Source of the DNA: Planctomycetia bacterium | GTDB taxonomy: Bacteria; Planctomycetota; Phycisphaerae; Phycisphaerales; SM1A02 | Direction of reading: 5' to 3' | Assembly (NCBI GenBank): GCA_005790605.1 | Contig: SXUI01000054.1 | Coordinates: 1 to 53,507 of the forward strand | Length of the DNA: 53,507 bases | Shown: one piece after another, positions 1 to 8,861 of the stretch | Numbering within the stretch: the first letter of the stretch is position 1 | How the letters are laid out: each line of letters starts with the position of its first letter | Translations under genes and position numbers: made by a program | The notes under the pieces: model-generated | What the model was told of the DNA's origin: nothing | Database searches by the model: none | What the model saw: the letters and a program-made list of their open reading frames with translations, nothing else

Positions 1-150
1 GTAAAAGACCAGCTCATCCAGCCCGTCCTCAAAATATTGGCGGGCTTTGGCTACTGGGTCGCCAATGTCTTTTGTATCAACAAAGCGGATGCTTTTGGCA
101 AGTTTGCCATCTCGCACATCCAGGCAGCTGATGATCCGTTTACTTAGCAT
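1..150 (-). CDS. hisF: Imidazole glycerol phosphate synthase cyclase subunit HisF (N-terminal fragment, cut by window edge)
   Basis: Only the first 50 codons lie in the window; the gene runs off the left edge. The start [15 protein letters not shown] matches HisF, whose first beta strand carries the catalytic Asp of the CLDV motif, and GDPVAKA and DELVFY follow as in the family. HisF closes the imidazole ring using ammonia passed from HisH. The ATG is preceded by AGGAGCG, which overlaps the hisH stop codon (TAG), leaving 6 bp between the genes and suggesting translational coupling. It is the last his gene visible in this operon. Confidence 0.93.
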   Translation of the reverse strand, partial: MLSKRIISCLDVRDGKLAKSIRFVDTKDIGDPVAKARQYFEDGLDELVFY

Positions 151-156
151 ACGCTC

Positions 157-768
157 CTAAGGTTTCCATCGGGAGAAATTTTGCAACAATCGCAAACCGG
201 CCTTGCCACTTTTTTCCGCATGGAATTGCACCGCGAACAAGTTACCCTCGCCAATCGCTACCGGAAATGTGGATCCATACTCGCACTCGGCAAACACCTG
301 CTCTGGCAAGCTGGGTTGGGTGTAGTAGGAGTGGACAAAATAAAACTCTGTACCGCTGGCCAATCCCTCAAAAACTGGGTGTTGCTGGGTGATGGTAATG
401 CTGTTCCAGCCCATATGCGGGATCTTGTATGCCGGGTCGTCAATTTCGAACCTTTTTACTTTGCCGGGCAAAATGCCCAGGCATTCGGTATCCCCTTCTT
501 CAGAATGGTCAAGAATGATCTGGCTTCCGATGCAAATGCCCAAAACAGGGATACCCGCAGCATAGGCTTGTTTAAGGGCAATATCGAGTCCACGCTCTTG
601 CAAAACTTTCATAGAGGCACCAGCATGCCCTACCCCCGGAAAAACCAACCGGTCTGAGGAGAGGATCAGCCTTGGATCGGCACTGATCTGATTGGGGATA
701 CCCAAATAATTCAATGCCCGATGCACCGAGGTTTGGTTGCCGGCTTTATAGTCAATGATCGTGATCAT
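157..768 (-). CDS. hisH: Imidazole glycerol phosphate synthase glutaminase subunit HisH
   Basis: A class I glutamine amidotransferase of 203 residues that releases ammonia from glutamine for HisF. The N-terminus MITIIDYKAGN is typical of HisH. The nucleophile elbow is GICIGSQI, with Cys near residue 80, and the His/Glu of the triad are in AVQFHAEKSG near the C-terminus. The reading frame is open back to a TTG at 786, which would overlap hisA, but the ATG at 768 gives the family N-terminus and sits 2 bp after the hisA stop, so it was chosen. It lies between hisA and hisF in one transcript. Confidence 0.93.
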   Translation of the reverse strand: MITIIDYKAGNQTSVHRALNYLGIPNQISADPRLILSSDRLVFPGVGHAGASMKVLQERGLDIALKQAYAAGIPVLGICIGSQIILDHSEEGDTECLGILPGKVKRFEIDDPAYKIPHMGWNSITITQQHPVFEGLASGTEFYFVHSYYTQPSLPEQVFAECEYGSTFPVAIGEGNLFAVQFHAEKSGKAGLRLLQNFSRWKP

Positions 769-770
769 GT

Positions 771-1496
771 TCAGACTGTTATGCAATCCTTTAAATTAAT
801 TTGGCCGGTATATAGCGCGCGGCCAATGATGATACCTGCAAGGCCGGCCAGTCTTGCTTTTTTTACTTCCTCGATGCTGGCAACCCCACCGGAAGCGACA
901 ACACGCAAGCCGGTTTGGTTTTGCAACCCTAAGGCAGAATCTATGTTGACACCTTTGCCTACACCATCACGGCTTACATCCGTCAGCACACACCACCTAA
1001 CACCGGCATCAACAAACAATTTGCCTGCATCCGCTACGGATAGTGGAAGCGATTCCTGCCAGCCCTTGATCACTACCTTGCCATCCTTCGCCCCAATATC
1101 GCCTGCGATCTTTTGGTCTCCAAAAATTGATACCGCCTGCTGTAGCAATTGGGGTTGCTGAATAGCGATAGTGCCGAGAAAAATGCGATCGACGCCAAAA
1201 GCGAGCAGTTTTTCAATCGTTTCCAAGCTGCGAACCCCACCACCAAACTCCACTTTTAAGCCAGTGGAAACGATCTTTTTCAACGCATCCATATTGGCTG
1301 TCTCATCCTCGCCAAAGGCGCCGCTAAGGTTGATGATGTGCAACCAGGCCGCCCCGGCTGAGCGCCACTTTTGGGCAAAAGCCGCCGGGTCATCACTGTA
1401 TATGGTTTGCCGGTTGGGGTCTCCCTGTTCCAAGCGGACCACTTTTCCATCCCGCAGATCGATTGCCGGAAAAACTGTGAAGGATTGTTCCGTCAT
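771..1496 (-). CDS. hisA: Phosphoribosylformimino-5-aminoimidazole carboxamide ribotide isomerase HisA
   Basis: A (beta/alpha)8 barrel of 241 residues that performs the Amadori rearrangement of ProFAR to PRFAR, the substrate of HisF/HisH. Visible marks are FPAIDLRDGKVVRLEQGD at the N-terminus with the first catalytic Asp, VEFGGGVRS in the middle, VLTDVSRDGVGKG with the second catalytic Asp, and VASGGVAS plus GIIIGRALY forming the phosphate sites. The length is normal. It starts 5 bp after hisB and ends 2 bp before hisH, as part of the his operon. Confidence 0.95.
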   Translation of the reverse strand: MTEQSFTVFPAIDLRDGKVVRLEQGDPNRQTIYSDDPAAFAQKWRSAGAAWLHIINLSGAFGEDETANMDALKKIVSTGLKVEFGGGVRSLETIEKLLAFGVDRIFLGTIAIQQPQLLQQAVSIFGDQKIAGDIGAKDGKVVIKGWQESLPLSVADAGKLFVDAGVRWCVLTDVSRDGVGKGVNIDSALGLQNQTGLRVVASGGVASIEEVKKARLAGLAGIIIGRALYTGQINLKDCITV

Positions 1497-1501
1497 GCTC
1501 G

Positions 1502-2086
1502 TCAGATCACACCTTTGGTCGACGGGATCCCGCCTCGGCGGCTATCGATCTGGGTGGCAGCATCTAAACAGCGGGCAAAGGCTTTAAATAGAGCCTCAGC
1601 TTTGTGGTGGTCGTCTCGGCCATACTCCACCCGGGCATGCAGGTTGCATTTGGCATGGACGGCAAAGGATTCAAAAAAGTGTTCGAACAGGCTGGTTGGG
1701 ATATTGCCAACCGGGCTGGGGCCAAACTGCGCGGAAAACACACTGTACGGTCGGCTAGACAAGTCCACCGCCACAAAAGCCAGTGTTTCATCCATCGGCA
1801 CATAACTATGCGCGGTTCGAACAATTCCTTTTCGGTCCGACAAGGCTTGGTCAAAGGCCATCCCAAGGGTGATGGCGATGTCCTCCACAGTATGGTGAAC
1901 ATCGATGTGCAGGTCTCCCTTGGCGTGGACCTCCAGATCGAACATCCCATGCACAGCCACATGGGTGAGCATATGATCTAAAAATCCGATACCGGTTTGG
2001 ATGGTGTGTTTCCCTGTTCCATCCAGGCACAATTCAACACGTACTTGTGTTTCATTGGTTTTCCGTTCGATCTTCGCGGTTCGCAT
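1502..2086 (-). CDS. hisB: Imidazoleglycerol-phosphate dehydratase HisB
   Basis: A single-function IGPD of 194 residues, without the phosphatase domain found in enterobacterial HisB. It carries the manganese-binding repeats GFLDHMLTH / [10 protein letters not shown] and [14 protein letters not shown] / [11 protein letters not shown]. It dehydrates imidazole glycerol phosphate to imidazole acetol phosphate, which HisC then uses. Three starts are stacked (GTG 2092, ATG 2089, ATG 2086). The ATG at 2086 was chosen because it gives the usual [13 protein letters not shown] start and lies 5 nt after GAGG. It begins 7 bp after the hisC stop. Confidence 0.94.
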   Translation of the reverse strand: MRTAKIERKTNETQVRVELCLDGTGKHTIQTGIGFLDHMLTHVAVHGMFDLEVHAKGDLHIDVHHTVEDIAITLGMAFDQALSDRKGIVRTAHSYVPMDETLAFVAVDLSSRPYSVFSAQFGPSPVGNIPTSLFEHFFESFAVHAKCNLHARVEYGRDDHHKAEALFKAFARCLDAATQIDSRRGGIPSTKGVI

Positions 2087-2093
2087 CATCACC

Positions 2094-3206
2094 TCACTTT
2101 ACAATTTCACGCAAAGTAGCAAGCAACAGATCATTTTGTTCCGGGGTACCCACCGAAATGCGAATGCAATCGGTAAGGCCTGGTTTGTTGAAATAGCGAA
2201 TAAAAATCCCGTGATCATTGGCAAGTCGTTCTTTTAGCTCTAACGCATTGCGGCCAGTTACTGTGCACAAAATAAAATTGGATTCGCTTGGAAAAGGTGA
2301 CAGAAAACCGAACTTTGCCAATTCGACAAGCATCCGTTGCCGCTCTGCAACCAAAATGGCTACCGTGTTAAGCAGGTAGCTCTCATCCTTTAAGGCCGCG
2401 ATCGCGGCTACACTGGCGGCCACATTAACATTGTATGGTTGCTTGGCCTTCCATAACACTTGCATCATCCAACCCGGGAAAGCGCCATAGCCAACCCGCA
2501 AACCGGCCAACCCGGCAAGCTTGCTGAAGGTGCGCAGAACGATGAGGTTGTCGCGCCGGGCAACCTGTTGGATCAAACTGGCCGAGCGGCCAAGGTCACT
2601 CGGTGAGGCAAATTCAATATAGGCTTCATCGAGCACAACCAAGGCAGGTAATTCCAAAATGCGCTCGATCACTTCCCGTGTGATCAAGGAGCCATCCGGA
2701 TTATTGGGCGATGTTAGGAAGATCAGCTTTGGCTGGAATTCTTCAGCCGCTTGCAAGAGTGCCGGCAGGTCCAGGCTAAAATCTGGCTTGCGGAAAATAT
2801 CGACCACCGTGGCGCCGTTCAAGTCGCCATCGAAGCGATACATTCCAAAGGTAGGTGGGCAGTTCAGGATCACATCCCCTTTTTCAAGTGTTACCCGCAT
2901 CACCAGGTCGATCAATTCATCCGCCCCGGCGCCTGCCAACAGGTTATCGGCTGGCACAGCGCAAAAATTCGCCAGCGCGCTACGCAAGGCGCGGCTTTCG
3001 GGGTCTGGGTAGATGTGGGCAAAACGCAAGTCTGCAAGTGCCTCCCTTGCCCGCGGAGACATGCCAAACGGATTTTCATTGGCATCCAGCTTGATGATCT
3101 TGTCGGGTGGCCGGTTTATCCGCGCGGATAACACTTCGAATGGTTCGATCGGCGTATACGCAGGCAGATCGGTGATGTGTTTCGGTAATTTGATCGGGGG
3201 TGCCAT
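2094..3206 (-). CDS. hisC: Histidinol-phosphate aminotransferase HisC
   Basis: A fold-type I PLP enzyme of 370 residues that transaminates imidazole acetol phosphate with glutamate. Visible features: LDANENPFG near residue 40 (substrate loop), LTSPNNPDG (Asn binding PLP), [10 protein letters not shown] (Asp pairing with the PLP pyridine), and [17 protein letters not shown], whose Lys forms the Schiff base. Its ATG directly follows the hisD stop (TAAATG) and the Shine-Dalgarno AAGGA lies inside the end of hisD, so the two are translationally coupled. Confidence 0.95.
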   Translation of the reverse strand: MAPPIKLPKHITDLPAYTPIEPFEVLSARINRPPDKIIKLDANENPFGMSPRAREALADLRFAHIYPDPESRALRSALANFCAVPADNLLAGAGADELIDLVMRVTLEKGDVILNCPPTFGMYRFDGDLNGATVVDIFRKPDFSLDLPALLQAAEEFQPKLIFLTSPNNPDGSLITREVIERILELPALVVLDEAYIEFASPSDLGRSASLIQQVARRDNLIVLRTFSKLAGLAGLRVGYGAFPGWMMQVLWKAKQPYNVNVAASVAAIAALKDESYLLNTVAILVAERQRMLVELAKFGFLSPFPSESNFILCTVTGRNALELKERLANDHGIFIRYFNKPGLTDCIRISVGTPEQNDLLLATLREIVK

Positions 3207-4571
3207 TTATCCTTCGTTGATCCTAAAATCGGCAGAACGGGCGTGTGCTTCGAGCCCCTCGGCGCGGGCAATTCTGGCTGCCAAAGGGGAGATCTCCTGG
3301 GTTGTCTTTTTGTCCAACGCGATCAGGCTGATGATGTGGACAAAATCCCACACATTGACAGGGGAAGCAAATCGCGCGGAACCGCCGGTTGGCATTACAT
3401 GGCTGGGACCGGCGATATAATCGCCGAGCATTTCAAAACTCTGTTCGCCTATAAAAATACCCCCGGCGTTCTTCACCTTATCGCTCAGGCTCCATGGGTC
3501 ATCCACCGCAAGGCACAAATGCTCAGGGGCGTATTGGTTGTTGATGTTTATGGCTTCTTCCAGGTTTTCAGTGATCACGATGCCGCTTTGGTTGGCGAGC
3601 GACTGGTCGAGGATCTCCTTACGCGGCAAGGTTGCGGCTTGCTTTTCCAGCTCGGTTTGTACCTGTTTTGCAAGATCCAACGATGGTGTAAGCAAGATGG
3701 CTGAGGCCAGCACATCATGTTCTGCCTGGGCCAGCATATCTGCTGCCACCCAAGCCGGTTTTGCATTGCCATCAGCAATGATCATCGTTTCAGTCGGCCC
3801 CGCAAGGCCATCGATGCCCACCATTCCAAATACCTGACGTTTGGCAAGGGTTACAAACAAGTTTCCCGGGCCAAAGATCTTATCCACTGGTGGAATGGTT
3901 TCGGTACCAAACGCCAGCGCGCCGATCGATTGTGCCCCACCGATGGCATACACCTCGGTAATGCCGATCACGGCACAGGCTGCCAAAATGATCTTTGGCA
4001 GATAAGGGAAGATCGGCGATTCGGCCGCATCTTGCCCTGAAGCGCGAACAGGCGGGGAGACGATCACGATCTCTTTAACCCCGGCTACCTGGGCGGGCAC
4101 CGCGCTCATCAACACAGATGACGGCAACGCTGCCGTTCCACCAGGTACATATACGCCTACCCGATGATGCGGGCGAATGAACTGCCCGAGCGTGCCACCC
4201 AAGTCGTTGGTGACCCAACTATGGGTTGGTTGCTTTTGGTAAAACGAACGGATCCTTTGCGCAGCAACTGTCAAGGCTTCCCGCTCCGCGTGGGGGATCA
4301 ATTCCAACGAACGTTGGATATCTTCTACCGGAACTTTATTCGAAACGCCCCTTGGAAAACCATCCAGTTTTTGGTTCCACAATGCCAAACCGGCATCTCC
4401 GTTTTCACGAATATCACGGATGATGCGTCGCACCGCCTCTTCAGGCATGATCCGCTCGCCAAAGGTAGCTTCTATGCGCGCCAACATGCCCTCTGTAACT
4501 TTGACTTCATCAGGCGGAATGCGCTTTAATATGGTTTTTTTTGCATCTTCAACTGAATAGATCTTAACCAC
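3207..4571 (-). CDS. hisD: Histidinol dehydrogenase HisD
   Basis: A 454-residue zinc enzyme that oxidises histidinol to histidine in two NAD-dependent steps. Typical segments are YVPGGTAALPSSVLM, YAIGGAQSIGALAFGTETI, DKIFGPGN, GIDGLAGPTE, DMLAQAEHD (zinc ligands Gln/His), NNQYAPEHLC and GPSHVMPTGGSARF. The frame is open to a GTG at 4577, but the GTG at 4571 lies 7 nt after GAGG, whereas the first lies only 1 nt after it, so 4571 is preferred; both start codons are unusual. It is the first gene of the his operon. Confidence 0.94.
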   Translation of the reverse strand: MVKIYSVEDAKKTILKRIPPDEVKVTEGMLARIEATFGERIMPEEAVRRIIRDIRENGDAGLALWNQKLDGFPRGVSNKVPVEDIQRSLELIPHAEREALTVAAQRIRSFYQKQPTHSWVTNDLGGTLGQFIRPHHRVGVYVPGGTAALPSSVLMSAVPAQVAGVKEIVIVSPPVRASGQDAAESPIFPYLPKIILAACAVIGITEVYAIGGAQSIGALAFGTETIPPVDKIFGPGNLFVTLAKRQVFGMVGIDGLAGPTETMIIADGNAKPAWVAADMLAQAEHDVLASAILLTPSLDLAKQVQTELEKQAATLPRKEILDQSLANQSGIVITENLEEAININNQYAPEHLCLAVDDPWSLSDKVKNAGGIFIGEQSFEMLGDYIAGPSHVMPTGGSARFASPVNVWDFVHIISLIALDKKTTQEISPLAARIARAEGLEAHARSADFRINEG

Positions 4572-4607
4572 TGTCACACCTCAATTTTGTCGCAAATTCT
4601 GAGCAGT

Positions 4608-4616
4608 ATTGTAACA
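4608..4616 (-). promoter_or_regulatory. Candidate extended -10 promoter of the his operon
   Basis: On the minus strand this reads TGTTACAAT, an extended -10 element (TG, one base, then TACAAT). It would start transcription near 4601, about 30 nt upstream of the hisD GTG. No good -35 box is seen 17 bp upstream. No his-leader peptide or T-box was recognised in the 180-bp leader region. Confidence 0.4.
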
Positions 4617-4750
4617 CCCAAATATTCGCGGTTACTCGTACAGACAAGATTTGACAGGATCACTTACCCGCAGCATGCATCGCACATAATCATGGAAAAG
4701 ATCCTTTGGCCAAGCAGTCCGATCTCTTTCTGCATTTTTGGCAATGCCTA

Positions 4751-4782
4751 AAAAAAAGCTACCGGCGCAATCACCGGTAGCC
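4751..4782 (-). terminator. Rho-independent terminator of nrdJ
   Basis: On the minus strand an 8-bp perfect stem (GCTACCGG / CCGGTAGC, loop of 8) is followed directly by seven T residues. It lies about 30 bp after the nrdJ stop and separates the nrd transcript from the his operon. Confidence 0.88.
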
Positions 4783-4809
4783 ATAAATGTTATTGCCGAT
4801 CTGCGAGGG

Positions 4810-7371
4810 TTAGCACTCGCTAAAGCCGCAGGAGTAACACTTGCGGCAACCTTCTTCATTGACCACTGCTGCCTCGCCACATTCCGGGCACAGATCCCCA
4901 AAAGCCATCGGCTGGGAGATCCCAGAGTATGTACTGGTTGTTTGGCTACTATCCATTTCCTCTTCCGATTCCTTGGAACCTTCCCAGGTACGCAGATACT
5001 CACCCAAAACCTGACCAACACCATCGGGCAGGCTGCGTACACGGTGAGGGCCAAACCCTAACGCCCGGCCGCCGCCAATACCCATCAACTGTGCAACCAC
5101 CTCTCGCATCCTGTCGATCGGGGCGATCGGAGATGCCAATCGCAGAATGTAGGAGATCAATCGGCCGATCGCCTCTGATACGGCGGCGGTATCGGACCCA
5201 GCCTTGGAAGTATTTACGAATACTTCGAATGGCTGGTTACCGCCATTGGCATTGACAGTTACAAACGCCTTACCGAGAGGTGTATCTACGTTGAAGGTCA
5301 TGCCGTGCAAGGAACGGGGGCGCGGCTTTTTAGTCTCGTGCCAGATCACTTTTTGCGTTTCGGGTACTGGCAGATGATCAGCAACAGGGGTTTCTTTTTT
5401 GCTGGCGGTGGCGTGGGTCTCCAACACTACTTTGTCGCGGCTTCCGGTAACGTACACGGTGATCCCTTTTGCACCCAGTTCCCAAGCCAACAAATACGCT
5501 TTGGCAACCTCATCTTCGGTGGTGCCTTCAGGGAAGTTGATCGTTTTGGAGATCGAGTTATCTACAAAGGCCTGCAAAGCCGCGGCCATCCGAACGTGCT
5601 CTTCGGCTGTCACATCGCCAGCGGTAACAAATACATCACGTAAATTACTCGGCAAATTGGATATGGTTTGGCAGCTGCCGAAATTCATTACTTGCTCAAA
5701 GATATCTTGTTGGTCATCCAGCGGGACTCCGGCCTTGCGCAGGGCTTTTTCGAACGCAGGCGACCCATAGGTAAGTTTGAGGTCTTTGCCATTGTCGTTG
5801 ACATGACGGATGTAGGCCAAGGCAAAGACCGGCTCACAACCGTACCCTTCGCAACCTGCTACGGTGGCGATGGTGCCTGTTGGTGCTACGGTTGTTTGGG
5901 CAGCATTGCGGATGCCAAAAGCACGGATACCATCTACAATTTCCTCCCAATTGAGCTCAGGGCGTTCCCAACTGGACTGATATGGTTCCAATGGCTGCGG
6001 GACGGTCCATTTCAAATTTTCAGGGTCGTAAACCGAGCCGCTGATCGCAGGGAAAGCACCACGACTTTTGGCGAGCTCGATTGATGTTTGCATACAGTGG
6101 TAGCGGATAAATTCCATCACCTGGGAAGCAAATTCCTGGCCTTCCGGGGAGCCATAGCGGACGCCAACATGGTACATCAGGTCGGCAAGGCCCATGATGC
6201 CCAAGCCAATACGGCGAGCCCGCAAGGCAGCCTCGCGCAGTTGCGGTACGGCAGGTACATAGGCGTTTGCTTGCACAACATCATCCAAAAAGATGGTGGA
6301 GAGAGAAATGCTTTGTTTTAATCCATCCCAGTCCACTGAACCATTTTCACCGAAATGCTCTGCCAGGTTAATCGAACCCAGGCAGCAGTTTTCGTAAGGT
6401 CCAAGCCATTGTTCGCCGCACGGGTTGGTGGATTCCAACGGATACAAATGCGGTACCGGGTTTTGACGGTTGGCGGCATCCAGGAAAAGCACTCCGGGTT
6501 CGCCATTGTGGTGTGCCTGGGTCACGATCTGTTCAAACAGGTCTCGCGCCCGAACAGTTTTATACACCACCAAAGGAATATTATGTTCCCGCGCCTGTTC
6601 AATGGTGCCGCGGAATTTTCGGTATTCAGGTGAGGCGATGTCAGGGAAAACCAAATCCCAATCTTTGTCCTCGCGTACAGCTTCCATGAAGGCATCGGTA
6701 ATGCCCACGGAAATATTGAAGTTGGTGATGGCGTTTTCACTGGTCTTGCAGGTGATGAATTCTTCCACATCCGGATGGTCTACCCGCAATACACCCATGT
6801 TGGCACCCCGGCGGGTTCCGCCTTGGGCGATCTCTCCAAAGGCATGGTCGTAGACGTGTAAAAATCCTACCGGGCCGGTGGCTGTGCCAGAGGAGCTTTT
6901 GACCAAACCACCTTTGGGGCGCAACCGGGAAAAGGAGAAGCCATTTCCGCCACCGGTTTGTTGGATCAGTGCCGCATCTCGAAGCGATTGGAAGATGCCG
7001 GATGGGTCCTTGCCCATATCGTCTGTGATCGGCAATACGAAACAGGCAGCCAATTGGCCCAATGGTGTTCCTGCCCCGGTAAAGGTGGGGGAATTAGGGA
7101 AGAATTTTTTACTGCTGAGAAGGGTGTAAAAATGCTGGGCGCGCTGCATTACATCGCCATCCCATTCAACTTCCACCTTGGCAACATGGTAAGCCACACG
7201 CCAAAACATTTCTTCCACCGTTTCGGCAGGCTTGCCATCGTCACCACGCCTAACATAGCGTTTTAGAAGTACCTGTTTGGCATTTTCTGTAAGCGCTACC
7301 TGACCCAAACCAACCGGAATATCGGGGGTTGGCAAAATACCATGTTTTGAAGGCATGTTAACTGTTGCCAT
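4810..7371 (-). CDS. nrdJ: Adenosylcobalamin-dependent (class II) ribonucleoside-diphosphate reductase NrdJ
   Basis: A single-chain class II ribonucleotide reductase of 853 residues that makes dNDPs with a B12-derived radical and no oxygen. Visible parts: an N-terminal helical region, [17 protein letters not shown], the barrel motif STNPCGEQ with Cys and Glu of radical chemistry, [10 protein letters not shown], and [19 protein letters not shown]-type domain follows ([18 protein letters not shown]), and a C-terminal zinc-ribbon (CPECG near the end, then [12 protein letters not shown]) provides the shuttling cysteines. The frame is open 33 codons further upstream, but the ATG at 7371 has GGAG in front and gives the family N-terminus. 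It follows nrdR by 40 bp. Confidence 0.94.
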   Translation of the reverse strand: MATVNMPSKHGILPTPDIPVGLGQVALTENAKQVLLKRYVRRGDDGKPAETVEEMFWRVAYHVAKVEVEWDGDVMQRAQHFYTLLSSKKFFPNSPTFTGAGTPLGQLAACFVLPITDDMGKDPSGIFQSLRDAALIQQTGGGNGFSFSRLRPKGGLVKSSSGTATGPVGFLHVYDHAFGEIAQGGTRRGANMGVLRVDHPDVEEFITCKTSENAITNFNISVGITDAFMEAVREDKDWDLVFPDIASPEYRKFRGTIEQAREHNIPLVVYKTVRARDLFEQIVTQAHHNGEPGVLFLDAANRQNPVPHLYPLESTNPCGEQWLGPYENCCLGSINLAEHFGENGSVDWDGLKQSISLSTIFLDDVVQANAYVPAVPQLREAALRARRIGLGIMGLADLMYHVGVRYGSPEGQEFASQVMEFIRYHCMQTSIELAKSRGAFPAISGSVYDPENLKWTVPQPLEPYQSSWERPELNWEEIVDGIRAFGIRNAAQTTVAPTGTIATVAGCEGYGCEPVFALAYIRHVNDNGKDLKLTYGSPAFEKALRKAGVPLDDQQDIFEQVMNFGSCQTISNLPSNLRDVFVTAGDVTAEEHVRMAAALQAFVDNSISKTINFPEGTTEDEVAKAYLLAWELGAKGITVYVTGSRDKVVLETHATASKKETPVADHLPVPETQKVIWHETKKPRPRSLHGMTFNVDTPLGKAFVTVNANGGNQPFEVFVNTSKAGSDTAAVSEAIGRLISYILRLASPIAPIDRMREVVAQLMGIGGGRALGFGPHRVRSLPDGVGQVLGEYLRTWEGSKESEEEMDSSQTTSTYSGISQPMAFGDLCPECGEAAVVNEEGCRKCYSCGFSEC

Positions 7372-7411
7372 TTTTTCTCCTTTTTGCTCGGCGGTAACAA
7401 TTAGTAGCTGA

Positions 7412-7870
7412 TCATTTCTGTTCCGCCTCAAGCAGACGGTCAATTTCAGCCCGGATGGACCGCAGGTCATCCAGTTTTAAATAAACAGTGGCATAGCGAA
7501 TATAAGCCACCTGATCAATTTCCTTTAGGCCTGCCGTAACCAAATCCCCCACAACTCTTGAGGATACTTCGGCTTTGCCCATTTTTTGCAGTTCTGCCTC
7601 TACTTTGCCAACCAGACGTTCGATATCAGCCGCCGAAACCTTGCGTTTGGCGCAGGAGATACGGATACCACGGGCGAGTTTTTCGCGATCAAACTCCTCG
7701 CGAGTACTATCCTGCTTGATCAACAAGGGGGTTGCCAGGATCGGCCTTTCGTAAGAACTGAAACGCTGGCCGCATTTTAGGCACTCACGACGCCTGCGAA
7801 TTCCACCATGGCTGTCGTGGGTTGTGTCGATCACTTTGGATTCGTAATGCTGACAATAGGGACAACGCAT
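7412..7870 (-). CDS. nrdR: Transcriptional repressor NrdR
   Basis: A 152-residue repressor of ribonucleotide reductase genes that senses ATP/dATP. The N-terminus [16 protein letters not shown] plus [17 protein letters not shown] forms the Cys4 zinc ribbon that binds NrdR boxes. The rest is an ATP-cone ([20 protein letters not shown] type), here with [20 protein letters not shown] and [13 protein letters not shown]. It is immediately upstream of nrdJ and very likely cotranscribed with it, which fits autoregulation of the pair. Confidence 0.95.
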   Translation of the reverse strand: MRCPYCQHYESKVIDTTHDSHGGIRRRRECLKCGQRFSSYERPILATPLLIKQDSTREEFDREKLARGIRISCAKRKVSAADIERLVGKVEAELQKMGKAEVSSRVVGDLVTAGLKEIDQVAYIRYATVYLKLDDLRSIRAEIDRLLEAEQK

Positions 7871-7900
7871 CTTTCTCCATTAATAGAACATTTGTAGCCG

Positions 7901-7910
7901 CCATATATGG
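7901..7910. promoter_or_regulatory. Possible NrdR box (palindrome)
   Basis: CCATATATGG is a perfect 10-bp palindrome 31 bp upstream of nrdR. The known NrdR box is a 16-bp palindrome with core CwATATAwG; this site matches at all core positions except the two w positions (C/G instead of A/T). The position, about 35 bp after the predicted transcription start, would suit autorepression. Only one box is seen, whereas NrdR boxes usually come in pairs. Confidence 0.35.
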
Positions 7911-7952
7911 ATTAGAAGACGCGATGACCCTGCTCTATACGGCAATAAAAAG

Positions 7953-7981
7953 ATTTTAGCATAGCGCGACCATGGTAGCAA
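7953..7981 (-). promoter_or_regulatory. Candidate sigma-70 type promoter of nrdR-nrdJ
   Basis: On the minus strand TTGCTA (-35) and TAAAAT (-10) are separated by exactly 17 bp. Transcription would start near 7945, giving a leader of about 75 nt that contains the CCATATATGG palindrome. The region from 7871 to 8037 is AT-rich and holds no gene. Confidence 0.5.
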
Positions 7982-8037
7982 TGACCCATTCGTTAAATTT
8001 AAACTTTTTTAATGTTAAAGAATGGGGGGCAGGATCA

Positions 8038-8802
8038 TCACCGGACCTGGTATCCGGTTAGGCGCGAAACCAGGCTTTGAAGCAAGATAATCGGTGCTAA
8101 AAAAGCCAGGTGAAGAACATTACACACGCCGAAAATCAGGACCGCGATGCGGGAAAAATGGCCGAACGGTGATGCCATGGCTGTTTTTAACCAATCGCCA
8201 GCGCCAGCCAAAACCGCCAAACCAAGGATACCCGCCGAAAAAAATAATAGCGGGAACCAGGCGTGTCTGTCAGATTCTGAAGGCATCATGGTCGTAGAGA
8301 CTGCAAAGACCAAATAGATCCATAGCCATGCGTCTGGCACCTGAAAAACTGAACCCCACAATTGGGGGAGAAGCCGAGGACCGAGCTGTTCGGTTGCCAA
8401 AATGGGCAAACCGAATATGTACTGCGCAACCAACAAGATCACCCCCATACCACTGATCAAGGGCGCTACCCCAACCACGGAATCGCGCACAAAATCGGTC
8501 GCCGCTACTTCTACATATCCCAGCTGCACTTTTCCATTTGGCAACACTTTAGGTATCACCGAAAAACGGCCGGTCTTGACCCGCAATATTTTGGCAGCAA
8601 AAAAATGGCTTAACTCGTGCAATAAAACTCCGGGTAAAAACAGGAAGGAAAAAATGCCAATGGTTATGCCAAGGTCGTGCGTTAGCAGCAACAATAGCCC
8701 CTGCAGTGCCTTGTGCAACCAACGCTGCAACAACATCAGCAAAAACAACATTGCCAACAACCAAAATACACTTTCCAACACCAAGCGGGTTTCTTCAGCC
8801 AT
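8038..8802 (-). CDS. Membrane metalloprotease, M50 (site-2 protease-like) family
   Basis: A 254-residue polytopic membrane protein with about six hydrophobic segments. The HELSH motif near residue 62 sits at the membrane edge, as in M50 zinc proteases, and is preceded by a hydrophobic helix ending FLPGVLLHELSHF. A later acidic ligand could be the Asp in MMPSESDRHAW. A charged stretch after HELSH (VKTGRFSVIPKVLPNGKVQLGY) resembles the cytoplasmic segment of small M50-like proteins. No PDZ domain is visible, so the substrate is unknown. It starts 12 bp after the terminator that ends tpiA. Confidence 0.7.
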   Translation of the reverse strand: MAEETRLVLESVFWLLAMLFLLMLLQRWLHKALQGLLLLLTHDLGITIGIFSFLFLPGVLLHELSHFFAAKILRVKTGRFSVIPKVLPNGKVQLGYVEVAATDFVRDSVVGVAPLISGMGVILLVAQYIFGLPILATEQLGPRLLPQLWGSVFQVPDAWLWIYLVFAVSTTMMPSESDRHAWFPLLFFSAGILGLAVLAGAGDWLKTAMASPFGHFSRIAVLIFGVCNVLHLAFLAPIILLQSLVSRLTGYQVR

Positions 8803-8814
8803 ATCGGTTAAATT

Positions 8815-8849
8815 AACAGCGGCACGGGTTCCAGACCCATGCCGCTGTT
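8815..8849 (-). terminator. Hairpin terminator after tpiA
   Basis: A 14-bp inverted repeat (AACAGCGGCA core, loop of 7). On the minus strand the one imperfect pair is a U-G wobble, whereas on the plus strand it is a C/A mismatch, so the minus-strand transcript is the one that folds. It is followed by an AT-rich TTAATTTAA. It lies 12 bp after the tpiA stop and just before the M50 gene. Confidence 0.7.
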
Positions 8850-8861
8850 CGGGCTATCAGG

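Noticed and set aside
4632-5054. Minus-strand frame of 140 codons between hisD and nrdJ
   Set aside because: It overlaps the nrdJ C-terminus and its terminator out of frame and has no motif.
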